In this document: positions 58,822-64,000 of the stretch, in pieces
Position numbering within the stretch: the first letter of the stretch is position 1
Layout: each line of letters opens with the position of its first letter
Source of the DNA: Dactylosporangium sucinum
GTDB taxonomy: Bacteria > Actinomycetota > Actinomycetes > Mycobacteriales > Micromonosporaceae
Direction of reading: 5' to 3'
NCBI RefSeq assembly: GCF_014647515.1
Contig: NZ_BMPI01000001.1
Location: 248,001-312,000 of the forward strand
DNA: 64,000 bases
The notes under the pieces: generated by a model
The model's input: only the letters and a program-made list of their open reading frames with translations
Told to the model about the DNA's origin: nothing
Database searches by the model: none
Made by a program: the position numbers and the translations under genes

Positions 58822-60017
58822 GTCGCCTCCTCGGTGAGCGCGCCGGGGCGCGGGTCGTCTGCCGGGTCGCCGAACCGGTCGGGCCGGAACGGACGCAGGT
58901 CGAGCGCCGGCTCGGCGCCGGTGAGCAGCTGGCCGATGAGGTGGCCCGAGGCAAGGGCGAGACCGATCCCGGCGCCCTCGTGACCGCACGCGTGCAACAG
59001 TCCGGGCACCCGGGGGTGGGCGCCCAGCGCCGGCAGGTGGTCCGGCAGGTACGGCCGGAACCCGAGGTAGGCCCGGATGACCGAGCTGTCGGCGAGCACG
59101 GGGAACAGGCCGATCGCCAGCGCGGCGAGCCGGGCCAGCACCGGCACCGGCATCGCCCGGTCGAACCCGACCCGCTCCCGGCTGGCACCGATGAGCACGG
59201 TGCCGGCTCGGGTGCCCTCGATGACCGGTGAGATCTGCAGGTCGGCGGCGTCGCTCAGGACGTCGCTCGTGTAGCCGGCGCCGTAGACCTTGTGCCGGAC
59301 GATCACCGGCAGCGGCTGCGAGACGAGGATGCAGCCCCGCCGCGGCAGCACCGGCATCCGCACACCGGCGAGCGCGGCGACGTGACCGGCCCAGACTCCC
59401 GCCGCGTTGACCACGAACTGCGCCGGGATCACGCCGCCCGGGGTGCCGACGCTGGTAACCCGTCCGTGCCGGCCGCGACGCAGTGCGATCGCCGGCGTGT
59501 CCGGGTGGACCGTGGCGCCGCGTTCGCGGGCGAGGCGCAGCAGCAACGCCGCCGCGAGCATCGGCTGGACCTGGGCATCCTGCGGGTATTGGACGCCGCC
59601 GGCGAGTCCCGGGGCGAGGTGGGGCTCCAGTTCCGCCAGGTCGTCCGGTGCGACGACCTGGGTCTGCACGCCGACCGCTCGCTGCGCGTCCGCGAACCGG
59701 CGCAACGCCTGCATGTCGGCCTCGTCGGCGGCGACGACCAGGCCGCCCTTCGACTCGTACTCGACGGTGTCGCCGTGCTCCGCGCCGAACTGCCGCCACA
59801 ACGTGCTCGACAGCAGGGCGAGGTCGAGCTCCGGCCCCGGACCCTTGTCCGAGACGAGGATGTTGCCCTCCCCCGCGCCGGTGGTGCCGCCGATGACCGG
59901 TCCACGATCGAGCACCGCCACCCGCAGGCCGGCGCGTGACGCGGCGTAGGCGCAGGCCGCGCCGACGATCCCGGCGCCGATCACCACCACATCGGTTCCG
60001 CGGGGCACATCCAGCAC
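58818..60017 (-). CDS. FAD-dependent amino acid oxidase subunit (HcnC / D-hydroxyproline dehydrogenase beta type)
   Basis: This DadA/DAO-family flavoprotein has 399 residues. The N-terminal FAD motif is VVVIGAGIVGAACAYAASRA with a following acidic residue in VLDRGP. The substrate-domain segment AGVWAGHVAALAGVRMPVLP and the C-terminal CGHEGAGIGLALASGHL are typical of glycine, sarcosine or D-amino-acid oxidases that need partner subunits. It is the substrate-oxidising subunit and first gene of the operon. GTG 60017 lies 6 nt after a good -10, so the transcript is probably leaderless; there is no ribosome site. Confidence 0.88.
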   Translation of the reverse strand: MLDVPRGTDVVVIGAGIVGAACAYAASRAGLRVAVLDRGPVIGGTTGAGEGNILVSDKGPGPELDLALLSSTLWRQFGAEHGDTVEYESKGGLVVAADEADMQALRRFADAQRAVGVQTQVVAPDDLAELEPHLAPGLAGGVQYPQDAQVQPMLAAALLLRLARERGATVHPDTPAIALRRGRHGRVTSVGTPGGVIPAQFVVNAAGVWAGHVAALAGVRMPVLPRRGCILVSQPLPVIVRHKVYGAGYTSDVLSDAADLQISPVIEGTRAGTVLIGASRERVGFDRAMPVPVLARLAALAIGLFPVLADSSVIRAYLGFRPYLPDHLPALGAHPRVPGLLHACGHEGAGIGLALASGHLIGQLLTGAEPALDLRPFRPDRFGDPADDPRPGALTEEAT

Positions 60018-60023
60018 GCCAGT

Positions 60024-60052
60024 AATATGTCACACACCACAGTCGATGACAA
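60024..60052 (-). promoter_or_regulatory. Promoter of the oxidase operon with GntR-like site
   Basis: On the minus strand TTGTCA (60047-60052) and CATATT (60024-60029) are 17 nt apart. The expected start, about 7 nt further, coincides with GTG 60017. TGTGTGACA (TGT-N3-ACA, plus-strand complement TGTCACACA at about 60028-60036) overlaps the -10 edge and spacer and is a plausible operator for the divergent GntR gene. Confidence 0.6.
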
Positions 60053-60174
60053 CGGGCGGCAGCGGCAGCGGCCGAATGCCGCACCCGCTCTGTCCGCCGG
60101 GCCCGGCGTAGGCGAAAATGCCAGGGCGCCGAGCCGGGGGCCGCCCGGCGCATCGAGGTGGAAGGTGGCGAGAG

Positions 60175-60882
60175 ATGAGTCCGGAAGACCCGTCAGGGGC
60201 GGGCGGAGACGCCGGCCTCGGCCTGCCGGTCATGCGACACCGGCGCAGCCTGCGGGAGGACGTCACGCAGGCGCTCCGGGCCGCGATCATCGCCGGGCGG
60301 TTGCGTCCGGACGTGCTCTACTCCGCCCCGACCCTGGCGAGGGAATTCGGCGTGTCCCCGACTCCGGTCCGCGAGGCGATCCTCGACCTCGCGAAGGAGG
60401 ACCTGGTGACCATCGCCAAGAACAAGGGTTTCCGGGTCAACTCGATCTCCGACGAGGAGCTGGACGAGATCACCCAGATCCGCGAGCTCCTCGAGGTGCC
60501 GACCGTCGCGGGACTGGCCGGCCGGCTCACCGACGAACAGCTCAGGCGCCTGCAGTCGCTGGCGGACGCCATCGTCGGCGCCGCGCGCATGTCGGACGTC
60601 GTCGGATACATCGAGGCCGACACGGCGTTCCACCTGACGCTGCTCACCTTCGCCGGCAATTCGCGACTCACCGCCCTGGTCGCCGACCTGCGCAACCGCA
60701 GCCGGCTGTACGGTCTGGGCACCCTGCTCAGCGAGGGCACGCTGATCGACTCGGCGAGCGAACATCTGCAGCTCGTCGAACTGCTGCGCACGAAGAACAA
60801 ACGTGCGATCGTGGAACACACCCGCCGCCATTTGCGTCACGTCCGCGGAATCTGGGCCGATCGCCCCGAAACCGCTCATTGA
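60175..60882 (+). CDS. FadR-type GntR transcriptional regulator (GntR3)
   Basis: This regulator of about 235 residues has an N-terminal winged helix (SLREDVTQALRAAIIAGRLR, then EFGVSPTPVREAILDLAKED) and an FCD ligand domain. The FCD domain contains ADTAFHLTLLTFAGN, ASEHLQLVELL and HTRRHLRHV as likely metal-histidine positions. It is divergent from the oxidase operon across 157 nt and is the obvious local regulator. ATG 60175 has GAAGGTGG upstream; earlier in-frame starts have no site. A 7-bp hairpin follows. Confidence 0.88.
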   Translation: MSPEDPSGAGGDAGLGLPVMRHRRSLREDVTQALRAAIIAGRLRPDVLYSAPTLAREFGVSPTPVREAILDLAKEDLVTIAKNKGFRVNSISDEELDEITQIRELLEVPTVAGLAGRLTDEQLRRLQSLADAIVGAARMSDVVGYIEADTAFHLTLLTFAGNSRLTALVADLRNRSRLYGLGTLLSEGTLIDSASEHLQLVELLRTKNKRAIVEHTRRHLRHVRGIWADRPETAH

Positions 60883-60925
60883 TCGCCGCCATCGGGAAAC
60901 AGCGCCGCCGGAAACCGCGCACGAA

Positions 60926-60946
60926 CGCCCGCCGACCCCGCGGGCG
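60926..60946 (+). terminator. Terminator hairpin after gntR3
   Basis: CGCCCGC (60926-60932) and GCGGGCG (60940-60946) are perfect 7-bp arms around a 7-nt loop, 44 nt past the gntR3 stop and before the GGDEF gene. No T-tract follows. Confidence 0.55.
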
Positions 60947-61058
60947 GAGATCGGCGAGGTCCGGGCTCATGTGTGGTCGTGCGTCGCCGATGAGCTAATC
61001 GCCGTGCAGCCCGGGGCTCGCGGGTGCGGCAGGAAGGCCACGAAGGTGAGGTGACCCG

Positions 61059-62618
61059 ATGAGCGCGGTGCGGCCCCCGGAGCAGCGACCGGCGTTTCGC
61101 GCCTTCACCGCCGTGTCAGCGGTCGTCGGTGTGGCGGTCCTGGCATTGTCCGGGACGCAATGGGCAGAGAGGTTCGGCCAGCCGCACGTGCTGCAGCAGG
61201 ACGCGGCCGCTGTCGCATTGACCGCGCTCGCGCTGGCCGTCGTCGCTCGATCACCTTTGGTGATGTCCGGCCTGCGCGGCGAGGTGACGATTCTTCTCGA
61301 CACCACCGTCTACGTCGTCGCGGCGCACATCGTGCCGTTCAGCGTCGCCGTGCAGTGCGTCGCGGTCGGGATGATCGTCGCGTGCTGGACGCTGTCCATG
61401 AACACCATGGTCCGGGTGGCCCACCTCACCGCCGCGACGACGGTGTGGGCAGGCGTCATCGCGGTCAAGCCGCTCGTGGAGGGATGGCTCAGCGGCTTTC
61501 CCCAGCTGCTGGCCAGCACGCTGGTCCTGGGCATACTCGGCGAGACGGGCACGCTCGCCGTCGTCGCCGTGACCGCCTACTTCGCCCGCGGCCGCAACGC
61601 GTTGGCACTGTTCAACGCGAGCATCGGCGTGGAGCTGCTGGTCGGGTGCGCGCAAGGCGCGTTGGCGTGCCTGGCCGTCGCGATCATCCGCGACGCGCCG
61701 GCCGCCGCCCCGTTGCTGGTGGTGCCGATCGGCATGCTCATGGTGATCTCCCGCGCGCTGGTCCGCTCGCAGCTGGCCAACATCCGCAGCTCGGTGCTCT
61801 CCGACGCGGTGCTGCACCTGCAACAGTGCGCCGACCCGGCCGCGATCCTGCAGAGCACGCCCGACCACGCGGCCCGGATGCTGCGGTCCCGGCAGGTCCA
61901 GTACCTCGACCGGCCGGCCCGCAAGGGCGAGATCCACGCGGTCGTCCACCGGCCGGACGGCACACCGCTGCTGCTGCTCGCCGAGCCCCGCACCACCAAC
62001 GAACGCTTCCGCGCCGAGGACGAGCAGGCGCTGGCGGCGCTCGCGGCGACCGCGACCGCGGCGCTGCGCACCATCGATCTCATCGCGACCATGCGCTGGC
62101 GGGCGATGCACGACGCGTTGACCCAGCTGCCCAACCGGGCCATGTTCCTGGAGCGCGCCGACGAGGCGCTGACCCAGCGTCGCCCGGACGAGCTGGTCGC
62201 GATCCTCTTCGTGGACCTGGACGGGTTCAAGGCGGTCAACGACACCCTGGGACACGACGTCGGCGACGTCCTGCTGCAGGAGACGGCCACCCGCCTGGCC
62301 GAGGTGGTCCGGACCCCGAACACGATCGCCCGGCTCGGCGGCGACGAGTTCTGCGTGCTGCTGCGCGATGCCGCCTCACCCGCGGCCGTCGACGAGGTCG
62401 TCGACGACATCTGCCGGCGCGTCGCCGAACCGGTCGTCGTCGGCGGGAGGCACGCGTGCGTCGGAGCGAGCATCGGCATCGCCACCGCGCCCGACGACGG
62501 CGTCACCACCTCCGCGCTGATGCAACGGGCCGACGAACGGATGTACAGCCGCAAGCACTCCCGGCGTGGCACCGGCGGCCCCGAACACGAGCGGGCCGCA
62601 AGCATGCAGCCTCGTTGA
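61059..62618 (+). CDS. Membrane GGDEF-domain diguanylate cyclase
   Basis: This protein of 519 residues has an N-terminal region of about 230 residues with multiple hydrophobic segments. A linker or GAF-like part follows to about residue 345, then a GGDEF domain. Key features are DALTQLPNRAMFLERADEAL, FVDLDGFKAVNDTLGHDVGD and the intact active motif ARLGGDEF (Gly427-Phe431). The product-inhibition I-site reads RTPN instead of RxxD, so feedback inhibition by c-di-GMP is probably lost. No EAL domain is attached. ATG 61059 follows GAGG. It converges on the SHMT gene with only 5 nt between stops. Confidence 0.9.
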   Translation: MSAVRPPEQRPAFRAFTAVSAVVGVAVLALSGTQWAERFGQPHVLQQDAAAVALTALALAVVARSPLVMSGLRGEVTILLDTTVYVVAAHIVPFSVAVQCVAVGMIVACWTLSMNTMVRVAHLTAATTVWAGVIAVKPLVEGWLSGFPQLLASTLVLGILGETGTLAVVAVTAYFARGRNALALFNASIGVELLVGCAQGALACLAVAIIRDAPAAAPLLVVPIGMLMVISRALVRSQLANIRSSVLSDAVLHLQQCADPAAILQSTPDHAARMLRSRQVQYLDRPARKGEIHAVVHRPDGTPLLLLAEPRTTNERFRAEDEQALAALAATATAALRTIDLIATMRWRAMHDALTQLPNRAMFLERADEALTQRRPDELVAILFVDLDGFKAVNDTLGHDVGDVLLQETATRLAEVVRTPNTIARLGGDEFCVLLRDAASPAAVDEVVDDICRRVAEPVVVGGRHACVGASIGIATAPDDGVTTSALMQRADERMYSRKHSRRGTGGPEHERAASMQPR

Positions 62619-62623
62619 CCGCG

Positions 62624-63925
62624 TCATGCCGGGGAACCGTCCTGCGACACCGCGCCGAGCCTGGGATACAGCGGCCGCCGGGACGCCAGCCCGCTCACGC
62701 GGGCGCGCAGGAGTGCCATGGCCGCGGCGTCGAGCGCCGGATGCAGCGCCTGCGCGACGATGTCGGCGACCTCGCGGAAGTCGTCCGCCTCGAAGCCGCG
62801 GGTGGCGAGCGCCGCGGTGCCGATACGCAGGCCCGACGTGACCATCGGCGGCCTGGGGTCAAACGGCACCGCGTTGCGGTTGACGGTGATGCCGATGGCG
62901 TGCAGCCGGTCCTCGGCCTGCCGCCCGTCGAGCTCGGATGTCCGGAGGTCGACGAGCACCAGGTGGACGTCGGTGCCGCCGGTCAGCACGCGCACGCCCG
63001 CGGTGGCCGCGTCGGCGGCGCACAGCCGGCCGGCGAGGATGCGTGCGCCCTGCAGGGTGCGCGCCTGCCGCGCGCGGAACTCATCGGACCTGGCGATCCG
63101 GAACGCCACCGCCTTCGCGGCGACGACGTGCTCCAGGGGCCCGCCCTGCTGGCCGGGGAAGACGGCCGCGGCGAGCCGCTTCGCCTGCTCGGCGGTGGAC
63201 AGGATCACCCCGCCTCGCGGGCCGCCGAGCGTCTTGTGCGTGGTCGTGGTGACCACGTCGGCGTGCGGCACCGGATTGGGGTGCAGCCCGGCGGCGACCA
63301 GCCCGGCGAAGTGCGCCATGTCGACCATCAGCAGGGCCCCGACCGAATCGGCGATCCGGCGGAACGCGGCGAAGTCGAGGTGCCTCGGATACGCCGACCA
63401 GCCGGCGATGATCATCTTGGGCCGGTGGGTCCGGGCGAGGTCGCCGACCTCGTCCATGTCGACGAGGCCGTCGTGGTCGCGCACGTGGTACGGCACCGCC
63501 CGGTACAGCAGGCCGGAGAAGTTGCGGCGCATGCCGTGGCTGAGGTGACCGCCGTGCGCGAGGTCGAGGCCGAGGATCGTGTCGCCGGGCTCGAGCAGCG
63601 CGGCCATGGCCGCCGCGTTGGCCTGCGCGCCGGAGTGCGGCTGCACGTTGGCGTACTCGGCGCCGAACAGCTCGCACACGCGATCGATCGCGAGGCGCTC
63701 CACCACGTCGACGTGTTCGCAGCCGCCGTAGTAGCGGCGGCCCGGGTATCCCTCGGCGTACTTGTTGGTCAGCACGCTGCCCTGGGCCTGCAGCACCGCC
63801 ACGGGCGCGAAGTTCTCCGACGCGATCATCTCCAGGGTGTCCTGCTGCCGGCGCAGTTCCCGGTCGAGCGCCCCGGCGACCTCGGGATCGACGACGGCCA
63901 GTGCCTCGTCGAGCACGCCGGTCAC
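62624..63925 (-). CDS. glyA: Serine hydroxymethyltransferase
   Basis: This cytoplasmic PLP enzyme of 433 residues interconverts serine plus tetrahydrofolate with glycine plus methylene-tetrahydrofolate. Family motifs are complete: [70 protein letters not shown] and the PLP lysine in [14 protein letters not shown] (Lys231). GTG 63925 overlaps the stop of the upstream gene by 4 bp, so this copy belongs to an operon that continues past the window. It may be a second, pathway-specific SHMT (inference) rather than the sole housekeeping copy. Confidence 0.93.
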   Translation of the reverse strand: MTGVLDEALAVVDPEVAGALDRELRRQQDTLEMIASENFAPVAVLQAQGSVLTNKYAEGYPGRRYYGGCEHVDVVERLAIDRVCELFGAEYANVQPHSGAQANAAAMAALLEPGDTILGLDLAHGGHLSHGMRRNFSGLLYRAVPYHVRDHDGLVDMDEVGDLARTHRPKMIIAGWSAYPRHLDFAAFRRIADSVGALLMVDMAHFAGLVAAGLHPNPVPHADVVTTTTHKTLGGPRGGVILSTAEQAKRLAAAVFPGQQGGPLEHVVAAKAVAFRIARSDEFRARQARTLQGARILAGRLCAADAATAGVRVLTGGTDVHLVLVDLRTSELDGRQAEDRLHAIGITVNRNAVPFDPRPPMVTSGLRIGTAALATRGFEADDFREVADIVAQALHPALDAAAMALLRARVSGLASRRPLYPRLGAVSQDGSPA

Positions 63926-64000
63926 CGGGGCTCCTCGACGTCCGCGCCGACCAGGGCCGCGTAGGCCTGTGCGTCGAGCAGGTCGGGTGTGCCGGTGATC
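63922..64000 (-). CDS. C-terminal end of a gene upstream of glyA (partial)
   Basis: Only the last 25 or so codons of a minus-strand gene are visible. They encode [20 protein letters not shown] followed by VEEPR and TGA, and the stop overlaps the GTG of the SHMT gene. The overlap implies translational coupling with SHMT. The fragment is too short to assign a family. Confidence 0.55.
   Translation of the reverse strand, partial: ITGTPDLLDAQAYAALVGADVEEPR

Noticed and set aside
1-64000. CRISPR arrays, tRNA or rRNA genes, insertion sequences, integrase or attachment sites
   Set aside because: I saw no regularly spaced repeats, transposase or integrase motifs, or tRNA-like cloverleaf with flanking duplication. 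A computed repeat and tRNA scan would be the decisive check.

Overview
The window is high-GC, densely packed DNA with short intergenic gaps, many 4-bp ATGA/GTGA stop-start overlaps, frequent GTG starts, AfsR/SARP- and LAL-type regulators and a Rv3806c-like polyprenyl-phosphate phosphoribosyltransferase. This points to an actinobacterial chromosome, probably a Micromonosporaceae- or Pseudonocardiales-like relative. That placement is inference from gene content. I saw no tRNA, rRNA, CRISPR array or insertion sequence.

Layout. (1) 1-5130, plus strand: the 3' part of a SelA-like PLP enzyme, an MFS transporter and an SDR in one tight unit, then an alpha/beta hydrolase and a second SDR. (2) 5131-10234, minus strand: a decayed AfsR-like regulator (Walker A Lys replaced by Glu, C-terminal half missing), a large LuxR-family LAL regulator, and a FadR-type GntR regulator (GntR1). 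(3) 10677-37664: a large catabolic island. It holds two complete family-5 peptide/opine-type ABC importers facing each other across an enolase-superfamily enzyme, a class V aminotransferase, a 2-hydroxyacid dehydrogenase, an MDR dehydrogenase, an S9 peptidase, an FAH-family enzyme, an M20 amidohydrolase, an AceE-like thiamine-diphosphate E1 enzyme, two amidohydrolases, a threonine-synthase-like enzyme, a second GntR regulator (GntR2) and a split-barrel flavin/F420 protein. (4) 38040-41273: three secreted proteins (one unknown, one glycerophosphodiesterase, one SGNH hydrolase). (5) 41578-56081, plus strand: an intact AfsR-like regulator, an ornithine-cyclodeaminase fragment, and a coupled cluster of class III aminotransferase, epimerase, DPPR-synthase-like UbiA protein, three GT2 enzymes, two membrane-anchored EEP phosphoesterases, a flippase-like membrane protein and a methyltransferase. 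It ends in a 24-bp perfect hairpin. (6) 56194-60882: a three-subunit D-hydroxyproline-dehydrogenase-like operon with a DHDPS-family lyase and a divergent GntR regulator. (7) 61059-64000: a GGDEF protein and convergent serine hydroxymethyltransferase, with the end of one more gene at the edge.

Main observation. The island in region 3 appears to be a regulon. A 25-nt element containing TTCGAAAAT, a TATTGAC(A/T) -35 region and a second TCGAA half-site matches at 22 of 25 positions between the promoter of the operon starting at 10677 and the promoter of the FAH gene at 23167, with identical spacing to the -10. The same 9-mer lies upstream of the second importer. Near copies (TTCGACAA) occur as a tandem repeat upstream of GntR1 itself. 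The parts suggest uptake and breakdown of an amide-linked or N-acylated amino or hydroxy acid. The substrate cannot be named from sequence.

The second candidate system is the 45546-56081 cluster. It looks like a lipid-carrier glycan or glycolipid pathway that starts from a polyprenyl-phosphoribose and lacks the usual PAP2-type phosphatase; EEP phosphoesterases may take that role (inference).
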